NCBI GenBank assembly: GCA_027488575.1
Contig: JAIYBJ010000012.1
Location: forward strand, 1 to 44,276
Origin: Streptomycetaceae bacterium
Lineage (GTDB): Bacteria > Actinomycetota > Actinomycetes > Nanopelagicales > Nanopelagicaceae
Direction of reading: 5' to 3'
Length of the DNA stretch: 44,276 nt
Shown here: piece after piece, positions 27,135-36,432 of the stretch
How positions within the stretch are numbered: the stretch's first letter is position 1
Layout of the letters: each line of letters opens with the position of its first letter
Translations under genes and position numbers: made by a program
Notes under the pieces: generated by a model
The model's input: the letters and a program-made list of their open reading frames with translations, nothing else
The model's database searches: none
Told to the model about the DNA's origin: nothing

Positions 27135-28430
27135 ATGAGCGAGCACAAAAATATTCATATTGGCATGCTTGGCTGCGGCGTTGTCGGTGGTCAAGTTGCT
27201 GCTCTGCTCGAAAAAAATAATGCAGAACTATCGACTCGTGCAGGCGCGAAGTTAATTCTCAAGAAGATTGCAGTGCGCGATATTAAAGTGGCACGCGATG
27301 GAGTTAATCCGGCGCTACTGACAACTGATGCACAATCAGTGATTAATGATCCTGAAATCGACATTGTCATCGAAGTCATGGGTGGAATTGATCCAGCGCG
27401 AGAATTAATACTTGCAGCAATAAAGAATGGCAAGTCTGTTGTGACAGCAAACAAAGCGCTTCTTGCAACTCACGGTGCTGATTTGTTTACAGCAGCAGAT
27501 AACAAAGGCGTCGATCTTTATTACGAAGCAGCCGTTGCCGGTGCTATCCCAATTATTCGTCCAATGCGCGAATCACTTGTTGGCGATCAAATCACTCGCG
27601 TTATAGGAATTGTTAATGGCACAACAAATTACATTCTTACAAAAATGGATGAAGAAGGCCGTGCTTTCGATGAAGTTCTTAAAGAAGCACAAAAACTTGG
27701 GTATGCAGAAGCAGATCCAACTGCTGACATTGAAGGTTTTGATGCCGCATCGAAAGCTGCGATCATCGCTGGCTTAGCATTTCATTCGCGCGTAAGTGTT
27801 GATGATGTCTATCGCGAAGGAATCTCATCAATTACTGCCGATGATGTCGCAGTGGCAAAGACAATGAATCACGTCATTAAATTGTTAGCAATTGCTGAGT
27901 TAACACCTGATAATCGAATTTCAGTTCGAGTGCATCCAGCTTTAATTGCGCGTAGCCATCCACTTGCTGCCGTGCGCGATGCTTTCAATGCAGTCTTCGT
28001 CGAAGCAAAATCTGCTGGTCAGTTAATGTTTTATGGACGTGGTGCGGGTGGTGCACCGACTGCAAGTGCAGTTTTGGGCGATGTAGTTGCTGTTGCTCGA
28101 CATCGAGTCAGTGGTTCTGTTGGTCCGCGTGAGAGTGATTATGCCGATCGCGCGATTGCACCTATTGGAGATACAAAAACACAATTTCTTATTCGCTTAA
28201 ACGTTGCAGATAAGCCAGGCGTTTTGGCTGCGATTGCACAGGTATTTGCAACGGAAGGCGTCTCAATTCAAACAGTTCGCCAATCAGGACGCGGCAATGA
28301 TGCAGAACTGATCGTTGTAAGCCACGGTGCAACAGAATCTGCCTTGAGCGCAACAGTGAAAGCACTCTCAAACATGGATATTGTTACAAGAGTTGAAAGC
28401 GTACTTCGAGTGCAAGGATCACAATCCTGA
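27135..28430 (+). CDS. hom: Homoserine dehydrogenase
   Basis: 431 residues. NAD(P)-binding [16 protein letters not shown] at the start, [13 protein letters not shown], the catalytic [14 protein letters not shown] and [15 protein letters not shown] motifs, and a C-terminal ACT domain ([20 protein letters not shown]) that usually mediates threonine feedback inhibition. It reduces aspartate semialdehyde to homoserine. A 33-base gap after lysA contains AGAAT six bases before the ATG but no clear promoter. Its TGA shares one base with the thrC ATG. Confidence 0.96.
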   Translation: MSEHKNIHIGMLGCGVVGGQVAALLEKNNAELSTRAGAKLILKKIAVRDIKVARDGVNPALLTTDAQSVINDPEIDIVIEVMGGIDPARELILAAIKNGKSVVTANKALLATHGADLFTAADNKGVDLYYEAAVAGAIPIIRPMRESLVGDQITRVIGIVNGTTNYILTKMDEEGRAFDEVLKEAQKLGYAEADPTADIEGFDAASKAAIIAGLAFHSRVSVDDVYREGISSITADDVAVAKTMNHVIKLLAIAELTPDNRISVRVHPALIARSHPLAAVRDAFNAVFVEAKSAGQLMFYGRGAGGAPTASAVLGDVVAVARHRVSGSVGPRESDYADRAIAPIGDTKTQFLIRLNVADKPGVLAAIAQVFATEGVSIQTVRQSGRGNDAELIVVSHGATESALSATVKALSNMDIVTRVESVLRVQGSQS

Positions 28431-29512
28431 TGTCAATTTTTAATCGTAAACCTGGTGCTCACCAATGGCGTGGTGTCATAAATGAGTATCGTCACCGTTT
28501 GCCAGTCGCAGAGAGCACACCTGTCGTAACCCTTAATGAGGGTGGAACACCACTGATTTTTGCTTGCAATCTTTCTGAGATTTTAAAAAATAATGTGTGG
28601 ATTAAGTACGAAGGATTAAATCCAACAGGATCATTTAAAGATCGCGGTATGACAATGGCGATTTCTAAAGCAGCCGAAGATGGATCCAAAGCTGTGATTT
28701 GCGCATCCACTGGAAACACTTCAGCATCTGCTGCTGCGTATGCAGTTAAGGCGGGAATGGTTCCTGCAGTTCTGATCCCTAAAGGAAAAATTGCACTTGG
28801 CAAGTTAGCCCAGGCTGTTGCTCATGGTTCACAAATTTTGCAAGTCAATGGAAACTTTGATGATTGCCTCACACTTGCTCGCGAACTATCTGAAAATTTC
28901 CCAGTAGCACTCGTTAACTCAGTTAACCCATATCGAATCGAAGGACAGAAGACCGCATCATTTGAAGTAGTAGATGCACTTGGCGATGCTCCAGATATTC
29001 ACGCGCTTCCAGTTGGTAATGCAGGAAATATCACTGCATATTGGAAGGGTTATAAGGAATACCGTTCAGATCGCATGTGCTCACAGCTTCCAGCAATGTG
29101 GGGATTCCAAGCGGCAGGATCTGCGCCAATTGTTAAAGGAAAAATTGTTAAAAATCCAAACACAATCGCAACAGCTATTCGAATCGGTAATCCAGCATCA
29201 TGGCAACAAGCACTTGATGCGCGTGACTCTTCGGGTGGGTTAATTGATGCGGTTACAGATAAAGAAATTTTGGCGGCCTATCACCTGATTGCATCTCGCG
29301 AAGGAATCTTCGTAGAACCTTCATCAGCTGCTGGTTTAGCTGGTCTTATTAAGTATCAAAAGGCTGGAAAGCTTCCTAAGAACAAAACAATTGTTATCAC
29401 TGTTACAGGACATGGATTAAAAGATATTCCGTGGGCACTTGAAGGTGCTAAGAAACCAGTTGTTGTTCCAGCGAGCGTTAAAGCGGCTGCGAAAGCACTA
29501 GGTCTTTCATAA
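28430..29512 (+). CDS. thrC: Threonine synthase
   Basis: 360 residues of the short fold-type II class. The PLP lysine is in [11 protein letters not shown], the phosphate-binding [13 protein letters not shown] and the glycine loop [15 protein letters not shown] follow, with [13 protein letters not shown] near the end. It converts O-phosphohomoserine to threonine. One-base overlap with hom and a one-base gap to thrB indicate one operon. Confidence 0.97.
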   Translation: MSIFNRKPGAHQWRGVINEYRHRLPVAESTPVVTLNEGGTPLIFACNLSEILKNNVWIKYEGLNPTGSFKDRGMTMAISKAAEDGSKAVICASTGNTSASAAAYAVKAGMVPAVLIPKGKIALGKLAQAVAHGSQILQVNGNFDDCLTLARELSENFPVALVNSVNPYRIEGQKTASFEVVDALGDAPDIHALPVGNAGNITAYWKGYKEYRSDRMCSQLPAMWGFQAAGSAPIVKGKIVKNPNTIATAIRIGNPASWQQALDARDSSGGLIDAVTDKEILAAYHLIASREGIFVEPSSAAGLAGLIKYQKAGKLPKNKTIVITVTGHGLKDIPWALEGAKKPVVVPASVKAAAKALGLS

Positions 29513-29513
29513 G

Positions 29514-30443
29514 ATGACAAAACCAACTTTTCGTGCAAATGCTGTACAGATTCAAGTACCAGCAACGAGTGCAAACTTAGGTCCAGGTTTTGATTCACTT
29601 GGTCTAGCACTTGGAATGCATGATCGATACGTCGCCCAGATTCTGGATGATCCAGGTTTGGATATTGATATAAGTGGTGAAGGTGCAGATGTTCTACCGC
29701 GCACAGATAAGAATTTACTCGTCAAAGCAATGTATAAGGGATTTAAATTTCTAGGCGGCGAACCTAAGGGCGTTGCAATTCGCGCACTCAATGTAATTCC
29801 ACATGGTCGGGGATTAGGTTCATCAGCAAGTGCCATTGTTGGCGGATTAATGCTGGCAAGATCTTTGGTCTTAACTGGCGAAGACAAGATGAGCAATGAG
29901 GATTTATTAAATCTTGCAACTGAAATGGAAGGCCATCCAGATAATGTTGCTGCGGCAATCTTTGGCAGCGCGACAATTGCATGGACTGAGGATCAACGTG
30001 GCAAGAACATTGCGCGTGCGGTTCAAATTCACGTAGATCCACGCATTAGTGTTATTTCATTCATTCCAGAAGGCGCCGTTGCCACTGCGAAAGCTCGAAA
30101 GTTATTGCCAGAAACAATCGTTCACGCAGATGCAGCAGCGAATACGACTCGTGGGGAATTACTTGTGCACGCATTAGCGTCACGCCCCGATTTGCTGTTT
30201 ATTGCAACAGAGGATTTCATTCACCAAAAATTCCGCCAAGAAGCGATGCCTAAATCATTTGCATTACTAAATAAATTACGTGGTGCAGGAGTTGCTGCAT
30301 TCATTTCTGGAGCAGGCCCAACAGTGCTCGCTCTTCACACTGGCGATGCCAATGAAATTGCAGAGTTACAGCGCGCAGCTGGTTCTAACTTTGAGGTGAA
30401 ACCCCTCGGAATTTGCACTACCGGAGCGGGAATCATCGCCTAA
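29514..30443 (+). CDS. thrB: Homoserine kinase
   Basis: 309 residues of the GHMP kinase family. VPATSANLGPGFDSLGLALG opens the protein, the ATP loop is PHGRGLGSSASAIVGGLM, EGHPDNVAAAIFG follows, and FISGAGPTVLAL is the C-terminal motif. It phosphorylates homoserine for ThrC, although gene order places it after thrC. The 139-base gap to rho that follows has no terminator hairpin. Confidence 0.97.
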   Translation: MTKPTFRANAVQIQVPATSANLGPGFDSLGLALGMHDRYVAQILDDPGLDIDISGEGADVLPRTDKNLLVKAMYKGFKFLGGEPKGVAIRALNVIPHGRGLGSSASAIVGGLMLARSLVLTGEDKMSNEDLLNLATEMEGHPDNVAAAIFGSATIAWTEDQRGKNIARAVQIHVDPRISVISFIPEGAVATAKARKLLPETIVHADAAANTTRGELLVHALASRPDLLFIATEDFIHQKFRQEAMPKSFALLNKLRGAGVAAFISGAGPTVLALHTGDANEIAELQRAAGSNFEVKPLGICTTGAGIIA

Positions 30444-30451
30444 TTTCGAAT

Positions 30452-30481
30452 TTGTAGTCCCTGGCGCCTCGGTGCTACCCT
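30452..30481 (+). promoter_or_regulatory. Candidate rho promoter
   Basis: TTGTAG (30452-30457) and TACCCT (30476-30481) are separated by 18 bases, which would give a leader of about 95 bases before the rho ATG at 30583. Long leaders allow Rho autoregulation in other bacteria; no attenuator structure is evident here. Confidence 0.35.
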
Positions 30482-30582
30482 TATGGCATCTGATTAGCCG
30501 GCTCTCATTAAGCGGTGCAAGATTTTTCTCAGATAAATAAATTAAAAGCTCCTTTTGGGCAATCCTTAAGGCCATTACTGAA

Positions 30583-32133
30583 ATGAAAACAATGACAGAA
30601 AAAGAACCAATACGTTCAGACAGCCCAGAGTTAAATGCAATGTCGCTTCCGAAACTTAAGGAAGTTGCTTCACAACTCGGCATTGATGGCGCTGCAAAGT
30701 TAAAGAAAGATGCTCTCGTTCAGGCAATTGCTGATTTACAAGCAGCCAACAGAGAAGCAGCTAAGGCAGAGCGTGAAGCTCGTCGTGAAGCGCGCAATAA
30801 TCGCAACAAAAAAGATGCGCCACGCGACTCAGATTCAGATAACGACTCAGATTCAGATAACGATTCACAAGGAAACCGCGGCGATCGTTACGACCGCAAT
30901 GACCGTGGTCGCGGGCGTGATCGAGGTCGCGGGCGTGATCGCAATCGTGATCGTGGACATCGTGAAGAGCGCGAACCAGTTATCTCAGAAGATGACGTAT
31001 TGCTTCCAGTCGGTGGACTTCTAGACATTCTTGAGAGCTATGCATTTATTCGCACAGGTGGTTACTTACCTGGGCCAAATGATGTGTACGTATCACTTCA
31101 ACAAGTTCGTAAATATGGTCTTCGCAAAGGTGACGTCGTCACTGGTCAGGTACGCCAACCTAACGAGGGCGAACGCCGCGAAAAATTTAACGCACTCATT
31201 ATTTTGGACACAATCAATGGATCTGCGCCAGATGAAGTACGCAATCGTGTTGAGTTCAACAAGCTAGTTCCGTTGTATCCACAAGAGCGTCTACGTCTTG
31301 AAACAGAACCAAACATTTTGACTACTCGCGTAATTGATTTGATCTCACCAATTGGTAAAGGACAGCGCGGACTTATTGTGTCTCCACCAAAGGCTGGAAA
31401 GACAATGGTTTTGCAATCAATTGCAAATGCGATCACAACAAACAATCCTGAGTGTCACCTCATGGTTGTTCTAGTTGATGAGCGCCCAGAAGAAGTTACA
31501 GATATGCAACGCTCTGTAAAGGGCGAAGTAATTGCCTCAACATTTGATCGCCCCGCAGATGACCACACAACAGTTGCTGAGTTAGCAATTGAGCGTGCAA
31601 AGCGTCTTGTCGAACTTGGCCACGATGTAGTCGTGCTTCTCGATTCGATTACACGTTTGGGCCGTGCATACAACATTGCAGCACCAGCATCAGGTCGAAT
31701 TCTTTCCGGTGGTGTGGATTCAGCTGCTTTGTATCCACCAAAGAAGTTCTTCGGTGCCGCTCGTAACATTGAAGATGGCGGCTCGTTAACAATTCTTGCA
31801 ACGGCACTTGTTGATACAGGTTCTCGTATGGATGAAGTTATCTTCGAAGAGTTCAAGGGAACTGGAAACATGGAACTCATTCTTGATCGCCGTATGGCTG
31901 ATAAGAGAATCTTCCCTGCAGTAAACGTTGTTGCTTCCGGTACTCGTAAAGAAGAAATTCTTATGGGCACAGAAGAGCTCAATATTGTTTGGAAGCTTCG
32001 TCGCGTGCTTCACGCACTCGAACCACAACAAGCTCTCGAACTATTGCTTGAGAAGATGAAGGGCACAAAGTCCAACGTCGAGTTCTTGATGCAGATCCAA
32101 AAGACAACTGTTGGACCAGGATCTGAAGGATAA
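30583..32133 (+). CDS. rho: Transcription termination factor Rho
   Basis: 516 residues. The ATG at 30583 has AAGG eleven bases upstream; 30592 is a less likely alternative. Rho-N helices (residues about 14-55, SLPKLKEVASQLGI) are followed by a disordered insert (about 60-130) rich in Arg, Asp, Gly and Asn, built from DSDSDN and RGRGRD repeats. Then come the cold-shock RNA-binding domain (LLPVGGLLDILESYAFIR), Walker A SPPKAGKTM, VVLVDERPEEVTDM and the Q-loop/R-loop region. It is the RNA-dependent ATPase that ends transcription. Large N-terminal inserts are known in actinobacterial Rho. Confidence 0.97.
   Translation: MKTMTEKEPIRSDSPELNAMSLPKLKEVASQLGIDGAAKLKKDALVQAIADLQAANREAAKAEREARREARNNRNKKDAPRDSDSDNDSDSDNDSQGNRGDRYDRNDRGRGRDRGRGRDRNRDRGHREEREPVISEDDVLLPVGGLLDILESYAFIRTGGYLPGPNDVYVSLQQVRKYGLRKGDVVTGQVRQPNEGERREKFNALIILDTINGSAPDEVRNRVEFNKLVPLYPQERLRLETEPNILTTRVIDLISPIGKGQRGLIVSPPKAGKTMVLQSIANAITTNNPECHLMVVLVDERPEEVTDMQRSVKGEVIASTFDRPADDHTTVAELAIERAKRLVELGHDVVVLLDSITRLGRAYNIAAPASGRILSGGVDSAALYPPKKFFGAARNIEDGGSLTILATALVDTGSRMDEVIFEEFKGTGNMELILDRRMADKRIFPAVNVVASGTRKEEILMGTEELNIVWKLRRVLHALEPQQALELLLEKMKGTKSNVEFLMQIQKTTVGPGSEG
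30826..30942. repeat. Two pairs of 18-bp tandem repeats in the rho insert
   Basis: GACTCAGATTCAGATAAC occurs twice in a row (30826-30843, 30844-30861), identical, encoding DSDSDN twice. A second pair (30907-30924 and 30925-30942) differs only in the last base and encodes GRGRDR-type repeats. Both keep frame and lie in the disordered insert. Confidence 0.9.
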
Positions 32134-32207
32134 GTTCACGCTCAAATTTTTGAATACACGCCCCTTAGGGTTAACCTTTAGCCCTATTAACCGCCCCGTC
32201 TGGTTCA

Positions 32208-32220
32208 CGTGATAATCACG
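32208..32220 (+). promoter_or_regulatory. Palindrome overlapping the rpmE -10 box
   Basis: CGTGAT-a-ATCACG is a perfect 13-base palindrome containing GATAAT (32211-32216), a good -10 box. TTAACC at 32187-32192 is a possible -35. The 5' leader would be about 25 bases with AAGGAA as ribosome site. It could be an operator; L31 genes are zinc-controlled by Zur in some bacteria, but this palindrome is shorter than typical Zur boxes. Confidence 0.45.
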
Positions 32221-32246
32221 ACCCAGACACGAAATAAGGAAATCAA

Positions 32247-32453
32247 ATGAAGTCAGAGATTCATCCAGAGTACAAAGAGACTCAAGTAACTTGTGGTTGC
32301 GGTGAGAAGTTTGTTACCCGCTCAACAGTTGCAAGCGGTTCAATTTATGTTGAAGTCTGTTCAGTATGCCACCCGTTCTACACAGGTAAGCAGCGCATTC
32401 TTGATACTGGTGGACGCGTAGCGAAGTTCGAAGAGCGCTTCGGTAAGAAATAG
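32247..32453 (+). CDS. rpmE: 50S ribosomal protein L31 (zinc-binding type)
   Basis: 68 residues. The cysteines of TCGCGEKF and [14 protein letters not shown] make the four-Cys zinc site of the C+ form of L31. The order rho-rpmE-prfA is conserved in actinobacteria. It has its own candidate promoter with a palindrome and its own strong terminator, so it can be expressed separately from rho and prfA. Confidence 0.97.
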   Translation: MKSEIHPEYKETQVTCGCGEKFVTRSTVASGSIYVEVCSVCHPFYTGKQRILDTGGRVAKFEERFGKK

Positions 32454-32460
32454 CTTTCTA

Positions 32461-32502
32461 AAAAGACCGCATTCACTACTTCGGTAGTGGTTGCGGTCTT
32501 TT
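32461..32502 (+). terminator. Rho-independent terminator after rpmE with TTCG loop
   Basis: AAAAGACCGCA (32461-32471) pairs with TGCGGTCTTTT (32492-32502); the inner part closes on ACTAC-TTCG-GTAGT, a very stable UUCG tetraloop. The T tract follows directly. Its symmetry would also stop transcription from the opposite strand. Confidence 0.92.
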
Positions 32503-32552
32503 GCTTTTCATTTAGTTTTTAACCCGTAACCAGAATAGAAAGGAGAGGTCAT

Positions 32553-33635
32553 ATGAGCGGTGATCGCTTTGCATCGGCACATGAAATGGTTCGCGAATAC
32601 GCAGAACTTGAAGCTGCAATGGCTGATCCTTCTATTCACGAAGATCAAGGTAAAGCGCGACAACTAGGTCGCAGGTATGCCCAACTCGGTCCCGTAGTTG
32701 CTGGCTATAAAGAGTGGAAGAGCGCTGATGATGATCTAAACGCTGCAAAAGAGTTAGCAGCGAGTGATCCAGATTTTGCTTCTGAAATTCCAGCGCTAGA
32801 AGAGAGCGCACAAAAGGCAGCTGAAAAATTAGAGGAGCTATTGCTACCTCGTGACCCAAATGATGATCGCGATGTAATCCTTGAAGTTAAAGCTGGAGCA
32901 GGTGGAGATGAGTCAGCAATCTTTGCTGGTGATTTATTGCGCATGTATATGCGGTATGCAGAAAAACGTAATTGGAAAGTTGAAGTTCTTGACTCAACTG
33001 AGAGTGAAATGGGTGGCTATAAAGACATTTCAGTTGCAGTGAAATCTAAAGGCACTGCGGCTCCTGGTGAATCACCATATGCACGACTTAAGTTTGAAGG
33101 CGGAGTTCACCGAGTTCAACGTGTTCCAGAAACTGAAAGCCAAGGTCGTATTCACACATCAGCTGCGGGTGTATTGATTCTTCCCGAAGCCGAAGAGATT
33201 GATGTTGAATTAAATATGAATGATGTACGCGTAGATGTGTATCGTTCATCAGGTCCTGGCGGACAGAGCGTTAATACAACTGACTCGGCCGTTCGCCTTA
33301 CACACGTGCCAACTGGAATCGTTGTTTCATGCCAAAATGAAAAGAGTCAGCTTCAAAACAAAGAATCAGCACTTCGCATTCTGCGTGCACGATTGTTAGC
33401 CGACGCTCAAGAAAAGGCGGATGCGGCGGCATCGGCAGAACGTAAAAACCAAGTTCGCACAGTGGATCGTTCAGAGCGAATTAGAACCTATAACTATCCT
33501 GAAAATCGCTTGAGTGATCACCGCGTTAATTACAAGTCAAATAACTTAGATTCAGTTTTAAATGGCGAACTCGATGATGTAATTCAATCCCTTTTGGATG
33601 CTGATAAAGCAGCAAAGTTAGCTTCTACAGAATAA
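32553..33635 (+). CDS. prfA: Peptide chain release factor 1
   Basis: 360 residues, normal for RF1. The GGQ motif that triggers peptide release is in [21 protein letters not shown] (partly quoted: [10 protein letters not shown]) near residue 235, and the C-terminal [16 protein letters not shown] is standard. AAAGGAGAGGT just before the ATG is one of the strongest ribosome sites in the window. It is followed by prmC, which methylates the glutamine of GGQ. Confidence 0.97.
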   Translation: MSGDRFASAHEMVREYAELEAAMADPSIHEDQGKARQLGRRYAQLGPVVAGYKEWKSADDDLNAAKELAASDPDFASEIPALEESAQKAAEKLEELLLPRDPNDDRDVILEVKAGAGGDESAIFAGDLLRMYMRYAEKRNWKVEVLDSTESEMGGYKDISVAVKSKGTAAPGESPYARLKFEGGVHRVQRVPETESQGRIHTSAAGVLILPEAEEIDVELNMNDVRVDVYRSSGPGGQSVNTTDSAVRLTHVPTGIVVSCQNEKSQLQNKESALRILRARLLADAQEKADAAASAERKNQVRTVDRSERIRTYNYPENRLSDHRVNYKSNNLDSVLNGELDDVIQSLLDADKAAKLASTE

Positions 33636-33643
33636 AGATCAGC

Positions 33644-34498
33644 ATGAATGTGCGAGAGATTCTAAAGGACGCAAAAGAACAACTCGCCCTTTCAGAAATC
33701 GATGGCGTTGATGCAGAAATACTTCTTGCCCATGTACTCGGTATTTCACGGATGGATTTGCACAACCCACTAGTTCTAGAACGCACGGTGGCATCTCTTG
33801 GAGATACGGCAATTGCCCTTGAAACCTTTCATGATTTACTGGCACGACGAATCACACACGAGCCCCTTCAATACATCACAGGTACTGCATACTTTCGAAA
33901 TCTTGAATTAAAGGTTGGACCAGGTGTTTTAGTGCCACGACCAGAGAGCGAATTACTAGTTGGCGCCGTGCTTAATCACATTGCTAACTTGCCAGCTCCT
34001 GTGAGTGTTATTGATCTTGGTTCGGGATCAGGTGCACTCGCATTGGCTATTGCTACAGAAGCTGCTAACAGTCGCGTTATCGCTGTGGAAAAAAGCGAAG
34101 AAGCACTTGTTTGGTTAAAGAAAAACGTAGAAGCTATCGTTGAAGATTTGCGGATTGTGCATAGCGACGTAACCGATGCGCTTCTTGGAATCAAGTGCGA
34201 TGTTGTTATAGCTAATCCTCCATACATCGAAGACGAGTCAGATCTTCCACGAGATGTTGTGGAACACGAACCTGCAATTGCTCTCTTTGGCGGAAAAGAT
34301 GGAATGGATGCGCCCCGTGAATTTATTGCAGCATCTTCGCGTCTACTGAAATCAGGTGGGCTCTTGGCGATTGAGCACAATGAAAAGCAGGGTGCTCTGA
34401 TTGCCGCAGAGTTGAGTAATGACTTTGAAGAGATACAGTTACATCACGATTTAGTTGGTCGTCCCCGTTGGACAAGTGCGATTCGGAAAAATTTATGA
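33644..34498 (+). CDS. prmC: Release factor glutamine methyltransferase
   Basis: 284 residues, starting eight bases after prfA. An N-terminal helical domain binds the release factor. The SAM-binding motif is VIDLGSGSGALALAIA, and NPPYI (near residue 190) is the catalytic motif of glutamine N5-methylation. EPAIALFGGKDGMD is the family's C-terminal block. Its substrate is the GGQ of RF1 and RF2. Its TGA overlaps the next gene by four bases. Confidence 0.96.
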   Translation: MNVREILKDAKEQLALSEIDGVDAEILLAHVLGISRMDLHNPLVLERTVASLGDTAIALETFHDLLARRITHEPLQYITGTAYFRNLELKVGPGVLVPRPESELLVGAVLNHIANLPAPVSVIDLGSGSGALALAIATEAANSRVIAVEKSEEALVWLKKNVEAIVEDLRIVHSDVTDALLGIKCDVVIANPPYIEDESDLPRDVVEHEPAIALFGGKDGMDAPREFIAASSRLLKSGGLLAIEHNEKQGALIAAELSNDFEEIQLHHDLVGRPRWTSAIRKNL

Positions 34499-35139
34499 AC
34501 AACAGAGTTGAAAGAGTAGACATCACTATTGGTAATCGTGATGAACACCTAGCTCGCGGGCTTAAATCGATTAGAGATGGTTATGTAATTGTTGTGCCAC
34601 TTGAGCATGGATATGTATACGCATGCGATGCCTTTAGTCACTTTGCTGTTCGCGCCATGCATGTACTTCGTGGCGATGCACTCGGCGTTGTTGCGCAAGT
34701 AATTATTCCAAGTGTAAAAACTGCACAAGGCTTATCGCGGAGCATGCGTGCCGATGTTCTAGAAATAACCGATGCATTTTGGCCCGGATTACTCAGTCTT
34801 AACGTAAAACCACAAATGGGTCTGGCATGGGATTTAGGAGATGACCAAAGATTGGATCTCATTAGTTTGCGTGTGCCACAAGAAGGTTTTGTTCTTGACC
34901 TCATGCAAAAGAGTGGACCGCTAGCAATTCTTTCAATCACAAACAATGGATTGCCAACTTTGCTTGATGTCGAGAGATTTGAAAATCCTGGCGTTGACGT
35001 AATCTTCGACGGCGGCCATCTTCCTGCCGGGCCTCGCACCACGGTGATCAACGTTTCAGATGATGGAATCGAACTCGTCCGAGAAGGCGCAATCTCGCGT
35101 GAATCCCTTCAAAAAGTATCCCCTGACAATTTCGCCTAG
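34495..35139 (+). CDS. Sua5/YrdC/TsaC-family protein with degenerate active site
   Basis: 214 residues from the ATG at 34495, overlapping prmC. Position and overall sequence match the Sua5-type protein Rv1301: AFWPGLLSL (94-102), AWDLGDDQR (111-119), LRVP (125-128) and REGAI (196-200) all align. But the motifs binding threonine and ATP have changed. PTDTVYG reads PLEHGYVY (35-42), the lysine/arginine-rich KGR loop reads LRGDALG (58-64), and SSAN reads SITNNG (147-152). The family makes threonylcarbamoyl-AMP for the t6A modification of tRNA. This copy may be inactive in that reaction or changed in function. No frameshift is present. Confidence 0.8.
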   Translation: MNNRVERVDITIGNRDEHLARGLKSIRDGYVIVVPLEHGYVYACDAFSHFAVRAMHVLRGDALGVVAQVIIPSVKTAQGLSRSMRADVLEITDAFWPGLLSLNVKPQMGLAWDLGDDQRLDLISLRVPQEGFVLDLMQKSGPLAILSITNNGLPTLLDVERFENPGVDVIFDGGHLPAGPRTTVINVSDDGIELVREGAISRESLQKVSPDNFA

Positions 35140-35145
35140 GCGGAT

Positions 35146-35151
35146 TAGTAT
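35146..35151 (+). promoter_or_regulatory. Probable leaderless -10 box of glyA (TAGTAT)
   Basis: TAGTAT ends six bases before the glyA ATG at 35158, inside the 18-base gap after the Sua5-like gene; no ribosome site is visible. Confidence 0.5.
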
Positions 35152-35157
35152 CTGCCA

Positions 35158-36423
35158 ATGACGAAAGATATTTTTTACGGGCCAGACTTTGAACTATTGA
35201 GCAAGCAAGATCCTGAGATCTCTTCAGTATTGCTATCAGAACTCAAGCGCCAACAAACAAACCTTCAATTAATCGCGAGCGAAAACTTTACCTCGCGTGC
35301 GGTTCTTGCAACTCTTGGCTCAACACTTTCTAACAAATACGCCGAAGGTTATCCAGGCAAGCGTTATTACGGTGGATGCGAAGAAGTCGATAAGGCTGAA
35401 TATCTTGCAATCGAACGCGCAAAATCTTTGTTTGGTGCAGATCACGCAAACGTGCAACCACACTCAGGTGCGAGTGCAAATATTGCCGTGTATCAAGCAT
35501 TTACAAAACCTGGTGACACGGTTCTTGCAATGTCGTTACCTCACGGTGGCCACCTAACACATGGTTCTCCTGTTAACTTTTCAGGTAAGTGGTTTAACGT
35601 AGTTTCTTACGGCGTTCGCCAAGATACAGAACTTATTGATTATGACGAACTACGCGACTTAGCAATTGCTAACAAGCCAAAGATGATTTGCTCAGGTGCA
35701 ACTGCTTATCCAAGCCTGGTTGATTTTGAAAAAGTACGCGCAATCTGTGATGAAGTTGGCGCGATCATGTGGGTTGATGCAGCGCACTTCATTGGGTTGG
35801 TTGCCGGAAAAGCAATTCCATCTCCAGTGCCTTATGCAGATGTAGTTTCATTTACAACACATAAAGTTTTGCGCGGACCACGCGGTGGAATGATTCTTGC
35901 TAAAGAAGCACACGCAGCCGCAATTGATAAAGCTGTATTTCCTGGCATGCAAGGCGGACCAATCATGTCTGCAGTTGCAGGTAAAGCTGTTGCACTTAAA
36001 GAGTGCGCAACTCCTGAATACCAAAAGTATGCAAAAGATGTCATCGTCAATGCACAAGCACTTTGTACTGCTCTTGAAGGCGAAGGAATGCGCGCGGTAT
36101 CAGGTGGAACACAAACACACTTAGCACTTATTGATATTCGTGGCACTGGCGTAAATGGCAAAGTTGCAGACGAACGCTGTGGTCATGCTGGAATTGTTTT
36201 GAATAAGAATTCAATTCCTTTTGATCCAGAGAAGCCAGGAATCACCAGTGGTATTCGCGTAGGAACACCTGCGACGACTACACAAGGTATGGGCGTGCCA
36301 GAGATGCAGACGATTGCTTCTTTGATTTCACGTGCAATCCGTAGCGAAGATCCAGCGGTGTTGGCAGGAATTAAGAGCGAAGTTCACGCGTTAACTTCGA
36401 AATTCCCAATTTACAACGCATAG
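35158..36423 (+). CDS. glyA: Serine hydroxymethyltransferase
   Basis: 421 residues, fold-type I PLP enzyme. SENFTSRAVLATLGS, YPGKRYYGGCEEVDKAE, LPHGGHLTHG and the PLP lysine in SFTTHKVLRGPRGG are all present. It interconverts serine and glycine with tetrahydrofolate, supplying one-carbon units. It sits between the Sua5-like gene and wecA, as in several actinobacteria but not M. tuberculosis. Its TAG stop is the first three bases of the TAGACT box before wecA. Confidence 0.97.
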   Translation: MTKDIFYGPDFELLSKQDPEISSVLLSELKRQQTNLQLIASENFTSRAVLATLGSTLSNKYAEGYPGKRYYGGCEEVDKAEYLAIERAKSLFGADHANVQPHSGASANIAVYQAFTKPGDTVLAMSLPHGGHLTHGSPVNFSGKWFNVVSYGVRQDTELIDYDELRDLAIANKPKMICSGATAYPSLVDFEKVRAICDEVGAIMWVDAAHFIGLVAGKAIPSPVPYADVVSFTTHKVLRGPRGGMILAKEAHAAAIDKAVFPGMQGGPIMSAVAGKAVALKECATPEYQKYAKDVIVNAQALCTALEGEGMRAVSGGTQTHLALIDIRGTGVNGKVADERCGHAGIVLNKNSIPFDPEKPGITSGIRVGTPATTTQGMGVPEMQTIASLISRAIRSEDPAVLAGIKSEVHALTSKFPIYNA

Positions 36424-36426
36424 ACT
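36421..36426 (+). promoter_or_regulatory. Probable leaderless -10 box of wecA (TAGACT) overlapping the glyA stop
   Basis: TAGACT begins at the TAG stop codon of glyA and ends six bases before the wecA ATG at 36433. The same six bases would serve as translation stop and promoter element. Confidence 0.45.
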
Positions 36427-36432
36427 TACTCC

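Noticed and set aside
32461-32502. Hairpin after rpmE as a riboswitch of prfA
   Set aside because: Stem plus TTCG loop plus T tract is a plain terminator; no alternative pairing is evident.
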